From Cytidiella melzeri (Eukaryota > Basidiomycota > Agaricomycetes > Polyporales > Irpicaceae), in the NCBI GenBank assembly GCA_022592445.1, contig JABYQR010000196.1, positions 1 to 64,000 on the forward strand: 64,000 nucleotides of DNA, written 5' to 3'. The notes beneath the pieces were generated by a model that worked only from the letters and a program-made list of their open reading frames with translations, was not told the DNA's origin and made no database searches. The position numbers and the translations under genes are program-made. Within the stretch, counting starts at the first letter, position 1; the number at the start of each line of letters is the position of its first letter. Positions 1-10,713 of this stretch are shown one piece after another.

Positions 1-118
1 GTATTTAGGACTGAGATCTGGTAGATTTAGAGGACATATTTTTATCTTGTGCACACGTAGGTTCCAAATACATATCGGTCATACTTAACTTGTGTGCATC
101 CAAGAAGACAACCTTACA
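1..118 (+). repeat. 5' LTR of gypsy element A (truncated by window edge)
   Basis: These 118 bases match 10596-10713 with four mismatches and end in the same CCTTACA. They are the last part of the 5' LTR; the rest lies outside the window. About 3% divergence from the 3' LTR suggests an old insertion. No convincing tRNA primer-binding site follows. Confidence 0.9.
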
Positions 119-288
119 CTTTTTAAGTACCCAAATTCTACCTACCTACATTCTACTCCACAACTCCCTACAACGCCAAGTTAATTACGCGCCCATAAAA
201 AAAACCAGATCCCGACACACCGGACATACCTTGAAGACCCCGGATGTTGGACGCGAAGAAGAACCCTAAATTGCGCTAAACCTCCAAT

Positions 289-1314
289 TTGCGGCAAACG
301 ACCCACGGCCAATCCATATTTGCCGTCAGTCACTTTCCCAGCGAGGCTGACGCCAAAAATGTGGCCATCATGCTCAAGAGTGAGCACAAGGCCGAAGAAG
401 ATCCATCGCAGGCCCAAATGGGCAACCCTGACAAACCCAAGTTGGTGGGTTGGACAATCACCGAAGTCCGAAATGGGCGGCGAAGCAAGAAAGCGCCCAC
501 TCAATCTTCTTTGAACAAGACCACCACCACAAAGGTGGCTGCATACGAGGGGAAACCATCAGCAGTCACCGGAGTCCTCACAGACGCAATGGAGGCACAG
601 CAACAGCTGAAAGCCCCACGCGCGCAAGCGCAAGAACCTCCCAGTGGGGACGAGGCAACTCGCCCCCGATGAAGAGCCCCTTCAGTAGCACCGTAGACAG
701 ATGTAGGGACGTTGTAACACCAAAAGGTGACCCACTAAAATCGGCAAAAAGCCAAATTGAATCAGTTTGAGAAGAACAAAGGGCTGAAGGCCCGTTAGAC
801 CCAGAGCTTGCTAACGCGATGCTGCAAACTTGCAAAGGTCTGAAGAGGAGCAGGACCGCATACAGAGAGTTGAGACATGAACGAAGAGCACAGGAGGAAA
901 GGTTCCAGCGGGTTGAAGACTGGAACCACGAGCTCATACATGGTCTACATGACGTCTTCAAAGCCTTCGACATAGACGCGTTCAACAACAAAGTAAGCCG
1001 CCGCAAGGCGGCCAAAGAACACGTTGGGCAACCAACACCAGTAGAGATACCCTTGAAGGGCCCTACCACGAGGATAGACAAAAACCCAGAGATGATGGGT
1101 GCCGAAGTAATCGCCACAAGCGACAAAGAGGCATGGTACACCAATCCCGACAAACACGCCCGTCGATTGATGACTGAAGATAGAGCGATGCCTGCTCGCA
1201 CAGGGAAGAACCAAGCCACTTGACTTAGAGAGGCTGGCCTAGCAGCGAGTGGAAACGTGACCACGGCAGATGGCCCAACACCAAGGGAAGGGTTGCCACA
1301 CACACATACCATTC
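289..1314 (+). pseudogene. Pre-gag region of element A, broken
   Basis: Two open stretches (289-672 and 819-1223) lie between the 5' LTR and gag. The second is charged and probably helical (RERRAQEER-like, then a segment with HGLHDVFKAFD), suggesting a coiled coil. Stops near 672, 695 and 1221 break the frame, and a solo LTR cuts it at 1321; more open sequence resumes at 2158. I recognise no domain. It occupies the position of the pre-gag ORFs of elements B and D, but I see no clear sequence similarity to them. It may be a non-coding leader with chance ORFs. Confidence 0.4.
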
Positions 1315-1320
1315 GACGTC

Positions 1321-2151
1321 TGTCACGGAGACGAAGCTCGACGCAACTAAAAGGGACACGGAGTGGAAAACAACGAGGAGGTGGTGGCAGGCGTTGTCAC
1401 AGAGACGGAGCTCGACGTAGCAACTAGGGACACGGAGTGGAAGACGACAATGAGGTGGTGGCAGGCGTATAGCACAATGCTCTCACCAGCTATAAACCTT
1501 ATACAGATATCTAGCCCAGTAAAGACCAAGTTAGTATTGGGTACTACTAGCTATGTAGTACAGGAGGGGTTTGCTTACCTAGCCCAGTAAAGACCAAGAG
1601 GTCGAGATGGGGGCTAGGAGCGTACATGTAGCTGCTTATATAGACTTCAGGGACCTGCGCACAGACCATGTTGAGGGCAGGCTTTGCAAGAAGCCATGGG
1701 AACGAAGAACAAAAGAACTACCTAAAGGAGAACAATAGCTATTGTCTAGACCTTGCCAAGAACTCTACCCATGAGAGAATCTATCTAAAAGGAGACCAAC
1801 TATTGTATTCCATTCCCACACCTGTGAGAACATCCTTCCATAAAGAGAACAATAAGGAAAGAACAATAAGGAGCCCATGTGGACAGTATCTATGACGTCA
1901 AACCCTAGCTATGGGCTGAGCCATGTGCTTGTAGCCATGTGGTCTTACTTAAGCTAAGTCACATGCCAGTGTGACGTAGTAGCAAGTAATGTGACCGTGT
2001 GGAGCGTCTAAGCCACGTGATACGGGCGCTTAATAGACGTGCAAAGGAGTTTATGCAGAGAGAATTGAAACTGGGTTGTAGCCCGGAGTTTTACAGATAA
2101 AAACAAGAGGTAAATTGCGAAAATTAAGGGCTAGTCAGGCCATCCATGACA
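1321..2151 (-). repeat. Solo LTR, family B, in element A (reverse)
   Basis: It starts TGTCACGGAGAC and ends CATCCATGACA, the reverse of the element B LTR at 21519. It is flanked by GACGTC on both sides (1315-1320 and 2152-2157), a TSD. It is longer than other copies because the U5 end is tandemly duplicated (about 74 bp, 1321-1394 and 1395-1468) and because of an extra segment near 1531-1590, also present in the copy at 16514. Confidence 0.93.
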
Positions 2152-2157
2152 GACGTC

Positions 2158-5040
2158 ACACGTGCTCAACGAGAAGTCAGCAGCAAATCAGTACATCCGA
2201 TTTCCCAAGAGATGGAGACAACGGTAGCAAAAGCTCCGACTCGTATTTGCACGCAGGGATCCAAAGGGGTCCTCCCCCAGACCCCACGTCACAACGGGGA
2301 AGAGCGAGGACCCTCCCTCCCGGCATACCTACTAGAGGGGTCAACCCACGATACGTTGTTTCCGCTCCAGCAGCGCAAAACAGACCACAGCCAGTAACGC
2401 ACACTCTGTATCTGCCTACAGAGCGGTACCTACCGCAACAGCGAAGCTGAAAAACAACAGCACGGAGTATATCCTCCGACAACTCAAACAGATAATGGAG
2501 GTCGAGCCAGAAGACCTGCCTCAGTTAAGCAAGCAGTTTAAGGCGACAGCCCCAGCTGCGTATGGCAGGGAAGACGACGTTGAGATCTTCCATCAATGGC
2601 TGAAGAACCTGGTGAGGTACTTCTGGATCACCAGGCTTGTAGGTCTATCCAACAACTACGCAAGAATTATGGTACTAGGAGAGTCCCTCAAGGGGAACGC
2701 TTTCACCTGGTACAACTCCGAGATTATGGACCCATTCAGTAATTGAGACAACTGGACATTTACAGAAGTGATTATAGAACTTCACACACGCTTCGTACAC
2801 CAAGCGACTATACAACTCGCGACCAAAAGGTACAAACGAGTACAGTACCGGGCTGGAAACGGCGTTTCAGGACTGTACTCAGACATGCTCAAGTACGCCA
2901 AACAGATGGTGGAACATCCTAGCGGCTACGAGTTCCTTAGGGAACTACCAGAAGATATCTCCACCACAATAATGTGAAATAGCAAGATGACCGCCGAAGG
3001 GACGGTCATAGAGGAACTCCTAGCGGAGGCCCTATCCATCAAAAATGCGGACAAGACTGCCCGTCTATTCCAGAGGCACAGGACTGCTCGCACTCAACAG
3101 AAACCAAGTGAGCACCCCTCGAGGTCAAGCGGGGGAAACCCCAATGACCATTGAACCAGGGAAAAAGGGCAGCCTGCCTCATTCGGTCAGAGATATCCAC
3201 CCAGACGTCCGCAAGGACCCCCACCGCGTTGTGCAGAGCACGCGAATCGGTCAGGTAACCGACCCACTCGACGCCCCATCCAGGGCGCAGGAGTCGGAAC
3301 ATCTGCTAGCACGGGACCGACCCGAACCACAGGCGCTGCAGCACGGCCGAGCCACGGAGGGGAAAAGAAACCTCCAATGGATCTGTCTAAGGTTCAGTGC
3401 TACAGATGCAACAAGTACGGTCACTATGCGAGTGATCACGACAAACCCGGATTCCGCGCTATGAACGCCGTAGGAGAGGAAACAGATGAGCAGAAGGACA
3501 AAATTGAGTCGCAGGACCAAACGGACTCAAACACAGACGAACTGGGGGACAACCCCAACGGAGAACAATATGACTCCAACAAGGAGGCCGCTGGAGAAAA
3601 ACACGACCTCCTCAACGACGACTACGGCTCTGACTTGGACGACGGACGATTCACAGGCATGAGGTTGTATTCTCAGCAAGACAAACCGGATGAAAGGCAG
3701 GGTCCTGAACAAGGACGAAGTAACCTCTCTCAACCACTTCCCATACCAGCTGCAATGGCGGCACAGGTGCAAGCCTCCCTGACAGCCAGCAGTGCAGCTA
3801 GCCTCAACTTACATTTGCTACAATCGACGATAGAGCACCTCATCACTGGGCTTACAGTGGTGCAATCATCAGACAATCTAGTGACAAATGAGGACCGAGA
3901 ATCAATAGACTACCTATGGCGAAGGATACTTCCAGGCTGGCCACAGCCCACGTTGCGAGAAGACCGCGCGCAAATAGAACAACTACTCAGTATATACAGG
4001 CAACTACTCGAAGAAAACCACACTATGCGGACAGACATGGCCATTGTCAGCCGGGTAATAAACCCAGCGTTGCCTGTGACAGAACTTCAGCGGGACACCT
4101 CAATAGCGTTGGTACTAGCTCGAGAGCGTACTTGTCGCAAACAAAGGGATGGTATGCTCGAAAGAGTTCAACCCACCCCGGGTGAAATGGCCGTACAGGC
4201 CACCAGCAATCTTCACGACCTGACAAGTAATACTCGTCAACAAATTGATGAAGAGCAATTACCTGACCTGATACCAATGTCAGTAGATGAACCCCTCAAT
4301 GACAGGGTATCGATGGTCTCGGAATGCACCGACAACATTGTCCAATATACTCTCCAGGAGGACACCTCTAATGGGGGGTATTACGACGACTGGTACGACA
4401 AAGGGGATAACTATCCCGACCCGGAAACGGGATTTGGAATGCGAGTGATACCTACCACGGGGGAAACCCTCTTTTGTCTTGCAGACAAGCACAGACAACG
4501 TGCGGCAATGAGGACTACGAGCAAAGCTAGACCTCGCCCAAAGTTGAAGTCACGCTGTGTGACTATACATGGCACAATAAACGGCCTCACGGCCAACATC
4601 TTGCTGGACACAGGGTCCTCGATAAATGCGATAAGCCCATCATACGCCTGTGTGGCCAAAATCACAGCTTTCCCACTAGAAAAACCTGTTGGGCTCCAGT
4701 TGGGCTGCGTAGGCAGCCGTTCAAAGATCAACTTCGGAGTACAGGAGAGGTTAAAGGTGGGAGGTTCCACCTTCGACCTCTACTTTGACGTGGTCAACAT
4801 CGACCACTATGACATGGTACTCGGCATGCCATTCATGCAAGAGCACAACGTGGTGATGGACTTCACGCAAAACACAATACAATTTGGCACAGACCCCGTG
4901 CCTACTCTTGAAGTGGAAGGGACGGACGAGACGATAACGCGCAAGTCCACACGGGAGCAAAAGCTCACACCCAAACCTTTAAAAGCGGATTGACTATCGA
5001 AGGGCGCAAGCCCCCCACCAAATGCATCAGAGCTGGACTC
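2158..5040 (+). pseudogene. Gag and aspartic protease of element A
   Basis: One frame runs from about 2420 to 4993 with TGA stops at 2744, 2975 and near 3152. Gag is recognised from the retrotransposon-gag core (IFHQWLKNLVRYF, then LGESLKGNAFTWY, 2590-2720). A zinc knuckle near 3398 reads CYRCNKYGHYASDH: CX2CX4HX4 with His in place of the last Cys. A long acidic linker follows. The protease starts near 4555 with LLDTGSSINAIS (catalytic DTG) and ends with the ILG-like motif VLGMPFMQ. Each stop is explained by TGG or CGA turning to TGA. Together these would form the virus-like particle core and its processing enzyme. Confidence 0.85.
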
Positions 5041-5047
5041 TATAGCG

Positions 5048-6454
5048 GTGCAAGCAGGGAGCTCAACTCGTGAATGTTTCCATAATATCACTCTACACAG
5101 GCCGAAAGGCCCTCCTGAATTGTCCAAAAAGGACCTACCCCACTTGAGAGCCCACTGGGCTTCAGACTATGCGGATATCATGTCCGGGGTACCGGAGAAA
5201 CTACCTCCCATACGTGAAATAAACCACATGGTACCCATTATTGACAAAAGTCATAAATACCGGTACCACCACCCAAGGTGCCCAGATGCACTCAAGGCCA
5301 AGCTGCTAGAGAAAATCGAAAGATACAAACGAGCAGGATGGTGGACATTCCAAAACGTCCCCCAAGTCGCGCAAATGCTCTGCCTTCCCAAGAAGGATGG
5401 CTCGTTAAGAACCGTATTAGATTGCCGTCAACGAAACAACAATACCGTGCACGACGTGTCCCTGTTCCCTGACCAGGAACAAATCCGCATGGATGTAGCA
5501 AGGGCTAAGTACAGGTCAAAGATCGACCTCTCCGACGCGTACAAACAAGTGCTTATAGTCCCAGAGGACGTCCACAAGACCGCATTCGCTACAGTTTATG
5601 GCACAATGCTCAGCCTCGTTATGCAACAAGGAGATTGCAACACACCATCCACCTTCCAGCGTCTCATGACGCACATCTTCTGAGACTACATAGGACGCTT
5701 CGTCCTTGTATATCTCGGCGACATATTTGTCTTCTCAGATAATATTGTCGAGCACGAGGGACACCTCAAACTCATATTTGAACGCCTCAGGTCTGCCAAA
5801 TCATATCTCAAGGCGTCCAAATGCAACCTCTAATCCAAAAGGATGGACTGTCTGGGTCATATTGTAGACAATCGAGGCCTGCACGCAAGTGCTGATAAAA
5901 TGGCCAAGGTGCGCGAGTGGCACACACCCAGGGACTACGGTGACATCCAGAGGTTCCTTGGACTGGTGCAATACCTAGCACAGTTTATGCCTGACGTATC
6001 TTCATATACTGGACCCCTCGCCAAAATTTTGCGGAACGGCCACGTCTTCCATTGGAAGGCCCTGCACGAGAAGTGCTTTCAGTCCATCAAGGAGCTCGCG
6101 TGCAGGGTGCCTATACTCAGGCCGATAGACCCCAGGCTCAAGGAGCCCATATGGGTCATATGCAATGCATCCATCTATGGCATTGGAGCCGTATACGGGC
6201 AAGGCCCCGAATGGCATTTGTGCAGGCCAGCCGGATTCATGTTGAAGAAATTCACCGTGGCACAACACACTTACCACGTATTTGAGATGGAAACTATAGC
6301 CATACTCGAAGCCCTACTAAAATGGGAGGACAAACTCATGGGTCACCCCATCAGCATAGTCACGGACCAGAAGGCGTTAGAGTTCCTCAAGACGCAGCCT
6401 AACTATTCTCCACGGCAGACTCGCTGGATGGAGTACCTCAAACGTTTCAACTAA
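5048..6454 (+). pseudogene. Reverse transcriptase and RNase H of element A
   Basis: The frame is the same as gag-protease. RT motifs are visible: LPKKDGSLRTVLDCRQRN, SKIDLSDAYKQV (catalytic Asp), then VYLGDIFVFSD where YxDD is expected, so the first of the two active-site Asp is Gly. The stop at 5681 replaces the Trp expected before DYIGRF, and a TAA lies near 5833. RNase H follows (VICNASIYGIGAVYG), with Asn where the first catalytic Asp belongs. It could not copy RNA as it stands. The frame ends at 6454, where a frameshift leads into the integrase. Confidence 0.9.
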
Positions 6455-6488
6455 GTATTGTTCTCGCGAGGAACTCGAAGAACGCAAC

Positions 6489-8087
6489 GTGGAAGCCGAC
6501 AAACTTGCAGAGCATTGCAAAGACCCAGCTGCCTTAGAGCCCAGCGAGGACATCGCACCACTATCCGAAAGGATGAAATTACTCAACAATTTTGAGGACA
6601 TCATCCGTTCAGGATACAAGTCCGACCCAACACTCTCGAAGGTCGAACAAGCACCAACGGAATACCGTGCGTTCACAGAGCGCAATGGATTCCTCTTTAC
6701 AAAGAAACGCTTCGGCAACAAAGTACTTTGTATCCCCAGGATCAAAGTTGAGCAGAGAGCGCTTGTCGACATTGTCATTGACAATGCCCACCTTACACTG
6801 GGGCACTATGGCCATCTAAAGACGGCAGAGTACATCAGGAAAATGTACTGGTGGCCTACGCTGGGGAAGGACGTGATTAAGTTCTGCCTCAGCTGCGGAC
6901 TCTGCCAAACAACGAAGACAAGTAACACGCTACCGGCAGGGCTACTTCACTCGCTGCCCATACCGGCGTACCCTTGGCAGTCCATAGCAATGGACTTCTT
7001 GGGGCTGTTCCCTAAGTGTCAAGGGCTAGACTACCTTTGGGTAGTACGTTGCAGACTCACGTCTAATGTACACTTAATTCCAGTCACTACGAAGATTAAG
7101 GCTAGCAAACTTGCATGGCTCTATGTGAAGGACATAGTCTGACTACATGGTGTCGCCGAGTCCATTGTTAGCGACAGGGATTCGAAGTTTACCTCAGCCT
7201 TCTGGAAGGAGGTACAGAGACTGTTAGGGACTCAACTGTTAATGTCGACAGCCTTTCATTTTCAGACGGATGGGGCTACTGAGCGGGCTAACCACTCCAT
7301 TACCCAGGTGCTTCGCGCCCTGATTAAACCTGACCAGAGCAACTGGGTAGACCAGCTTCCCATGACTGAGTTCGCCCTGAATGCAGCCGCCAGTAGTTTG
7401 ACCGGGTTCACACCGTTTGAACTTACTGAGAGACATATACCCCGCATGAGCAGGTCTATACCGGACAGTAAGCTGCCTGGTGTTCAGTCGTTTGCCCAAA
7501 AGGCAGTTGATAACCTCATGCTCGCACACAATGCGATAATCAACAGTCGGGTCCACCAGACCTATCATGCCAATAACAGGCGTTGAGACAAAAGTCTCTC
7601 TGAGGGGAAGCCCAAACCCCTGAAAGAAGGGGAATATGTTTATCTCTCCACCGAGAATCTAAACCTGCTGAAAGGCCGGGCTAAAAAGTTGTTACCAAAA
7701 TTTATTGGCCCTTACGAGATTGAAGTGGCCCACCCAGCCACCTCTAATTACACTCTCAAACTGCCGGAGGACCTAGTCCGGCGACAGATCCATCCCACGT
7801 TTCACATCAGTCAACTCAGACGCCACAAGAGGAACGACGATGTATGATTCCCTTACCGGGAAACACGGGTGTTCTACGACATGGGGAACCCCAAAGAAGG
7901 GGAGTGGCTGGTCGAAGAGATTGACAACCACAAATGGACCAGCAGGTTCTTGAAGTTTCACGTCAAATGGAACCTAGGAGACGAGACTTGGGAACCACTT
8001 GCCAACGTAGACGAGTGCTCAGCACTGGAAAATTACCTCAACACCCAAGGGGTGAATTCAGTGCAAGAATTATCCCAGATAAGGTAA
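6489..8087 (+). pseudogene. Integrase and chromodomain of element A
   Basis: A second frame, continuous except for TGA stops at about 7140, 7584 and 7845. The integrase HHCC zinc finger is visible (HYGHLKTAEYI ... CLSCGLCQ), then a DDE core: AMDFLGLFP, VSDRDSKFTS and DGATERANHS. A C-terminal chromodomain-like segment (FHVKWNLGDETWEPLANV, near 7960-8030) would bind modified histone tails and steer insertion to heterochromatin, as known for chromoviruses. All three stops fit CGA or TGG turning to TGA. Confidence 0.88.
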
Positions 8088-8324
8088 GTCTGGCGGGACA
8101 CCGCCGAAACACCTCGGATCTCCGAGGTTCCGTCAACTTCATTCACTTGGCGGAAGATTTGGGCACTCCGGGCGCAAATCCCACATTGGGATACGCGCAG
8201 GCGCCCCTGATTGCCGTTTACTGCACGCTGCAAGCGGCAACCTCTCTTTCCAACGAAAACCCCCTCCCAACAAACTCACTCAGGCTCATGCCTTTCCACC
8301 ACCTCACACTCTTCTTAAAAGCTC

Positions 8325-8330
8325 TATAAA
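8325..8330 (+). promoter_or_regulatory. TATAAA upstream of the extra ORF
   Basis: TATAAA lies 15 bases before the ATG at 8345, preceded by a pyrimidine-rich stretch. It could mark separate transcription of the extra ORF, but it is close to the ATG and may be chance. Confidence 0.25.
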
Positions 8331-8344
8331 CCACTCCAAACAAA

Positions 8345-10430
8345 ATGTCAACAAGCAGAAGCCAAGGCTCTCAGGACAGGCAAGGACGAGGACGGTTGCA
8401 AAACCGTTTTGCAACGGTTCCGACGGAGGATCTCAAGAAGCAGATCCACCACTTCAAGATCGCTTGCGACCACTACGGAGAAGGGCGGGATGAGTGGAAG
8501 GAGGATTGGAGCAAATACAACAACAAGCCAACCACAAAGCGTGGGGCAAAAAGGGCTTGTGCAAAGGCGAGGAAGGAGGCGGAGGAGTACAACCGCCAGA
8601 TTGATGAGGAGGAGAGACAGGCGGGTCTGTCCAGGACTTCACACCCGGAGGTAACTCCCCCGTGCGCACCCTTAGAAGAGCGCATGACAGTTGACAAGAC
8701 TGAGCCCTGCGAGGCAACGCCTCCACCAGTATCGCTTGCAGAGCGTATCACACCCACCCCACAAGGGGCTGCACTTGCGCAACAATTGGAGCCGGCCTCA
8801 CAGCAGCGGCCTCCAACTATCGACTGGTACCGTGCCCCGGGAGCCAGGGACCCCAACGCCCACGTCCACATCAGCAACACGAGCGTGTACGACAGGCTCA
8901 TCCCACTGAAGGACCCGCAGGGCGTACCAATAATCATTGGCCCCGACGTGGTGAATCGAGGATACCGTATGATATACGGTATCCCCGTGGACTGTGAGGA
9001 CTGCCTGCCAGATGTGTCCCCGGATGAGAACATGATCAATCCAATCACGGGGGTTAACTGGATGAAACATGAGCTAAAACTCTACCCTTACGGGTTCCCG
9101 GGCTACCCAGCCCACTGGCCACTAGGCCGCCAGACCAAGTCTGAGCGGCACGGGTTCACTACTGGTCTAGGGACCGTACGTTGGGGTGCGGTGGGACATG
9201 ATCGCACGCGCCTCACACACGTCAGGCCCAGTCTGCTGAGGCAGCTCGACGACAGCCGCAGAGCCCTGCAGCTGTACGCGTCCAATGGACAGAACCCTGG
9301 GCACTGGCTATTCCCCAGGACCGTCGGCGAGGTTAGGCACCTCTGCGATGTTGTGCACGATCAGTGCATTTCTGAGGCGTACGAGTTCTGGAAACTCTAC
9401 GTCCATCACTGCAACCAGGTTCCCCGTGATTGACAAACGGCTGCCAAACAGGAAGCCGTCAGGAAGTCCCCACCGAGGCCTACCTGTTACCCACTGCCAG
9501 ACAGGACTCAGCAGCAGGCTGAGAAGGGGAGGAAGAAGAAGAAGGTGAAGACGTTGCATGCAGGTCAACCCGCTGCCTCATCCACGTTCTCACCCCCTCA
9601 ACACAACCCCTTCGCGCCAGGACCGTCCACGCGCACGCACGAGGAATAGCTCGCCAGCCTTGAGAGCCAACCACCACCCTCCGGGCCATTCAACATGATG
9701 CACCTACCACCACGTGCGGGGCAACCCGCACAAAACGCTACTCGCGCAGGGAAACCTGCAAACCGTCCCCCTCGCCGGCAGGCAAACACTAGGCCCGCAC
9801 CCCCAATGGTGCCCACGAGTGACCCGGGCGCAAGTCTAGCACCCCAGGCCATTGAGACTTGGATTCGTTACCTCAACGCGAATCCAAACGTCGAGATCCC
9901 TGGAATTGAAAGGGACCCAGTCACTCGCCAAGTAGGAAACTTGGACCGTCTCAGGGGGATGATCAGAGTTGCCTGCCTGGGACCACCGTCCTCGTCGACC
10001 ACACCGTCCGTCGAGTTCATTCGAGCTCTCGTTGTGGTTGGCAAGGAGGAGATCAAGCCCACGGCATTGCAGTTGTTTGAGACAACTGCCATGACCGAAG
10101 AACTCACAGAGGACAATGTCTGTTGATGGCTGCGTGGGGTGACAGGTGAACTACTGTCCCTCGACATCAAAGTCATCACCTCGCCACAGGTCGCTGAGAT
10201 CAACCAGTGGCTGTCGGCCGTGTTCCCGCAGGACTCACCCTTGTCCCCCCTGCCACCTTCGAGGTCACCGTCACCCTCCGACCACGGCTCAGAGAAGTCA
10301 GAACCATTGGGCCCTACCATGTAGGGACCCATCATCGCATACACTCGGCCGCAAGGCCACACTACATACATCATTGACTGCTGGTTCTTTGACTTCCTTC
10401 GCATACCCGATGTCTCGTCTAGGGGGAGGG
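8345..10430 (+). pseudogene. Extra 3' ORF of element A, unknown function
   Basis: A long frame lies between the chromodomain and the 3' LTR. The first open part (8345-9433, 362 aa) starts at an ATG. The same frame continues to the polypurine tract with only four stops (near 9431, 9648, 10124, 10321), so the intact protein may have been about 690 aa. The N-terminus is basic and helical. A middle region rich in Pro, Trp and Tyr (IDWYRAPGARDPNAHVHI) looks globular, and the C-terminal third is Pro/Ser-rich. I see no signal peptide, membrane segment, zinc finger or enzyme motif, so it is not obviously an envelope. A TATAAA at 8325 precedes the ATG. Confidence 0.6.
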
Positions 10431-10713
10431 TGTTAGGGCTTGATACATGTGTGCAAGCACTACCTGATGCGCAAGCATCCTGTGGCCAGATCAGTAGATC
10501 TGGCCTTTTACTCGTACTGATTAGATAGTAGGCCAGCGCCCATCGTGAGAAAATAGCATACCACATATAGTAGTACTACGCAGTAGCAGATCTCAGTATT
10601 TAGGACTGAGATCTGGTAGATTTAGAGGACATCTTTTTATCTTGTACACACGTAGGTTCCAAATACATATCGGTCATACTTACCTTGCGTGCATCCAAGA
10701 AGACAACCTTACA
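10431..10713 (+). repeat. 3' LTR of element A
   Basis: It starts TGTTAGGGCT just after the polypurine tract and ends CCTTACA. It is 283 bp and contains two perfect hairpins: a 9-bp stem with loop AGTA (10484-10505) and a 10-bp stem CAGATCTCAG/CTGAGATCTG (10587-10615). Confidence 0.93.

Larger units (their letters stand above)
1..10713 (+). mobile_element. Ty3/gypsy chromovirus-like retrotransposon, element A
   Basis: The order is LTR, pre-gag frame, gag, aspartic protease, reverse transcriptase, RNase H, integrase, chromodomain, extra ORF, polypurine tract (10420-10430, AGGGGGAGGG), LTR. Gag through RNase H share one reading frame, so A probably made a single Gag-Pol polyprotein. It is dead: about a dozen in-frame stops, one frameshift near 6460, and altered RT and RNase H active sites. 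It sits in the gag region of a copia element that resumes at 10714. The left flank is off-window, so the TSD cannot be checked. Confidence 0.9.

Noticed and set aside
578..1312. Long minus-strand frame of 244 residues
   Set aside because: It lies antisense to the pre-gag region, has no recognisable domain and no gene-like features.
8345..9433. Envelope protein in element A
   Set aside because: No signal peptide, hydrophobic segment or fusion-type motif is visible; only the position is envelope-like.
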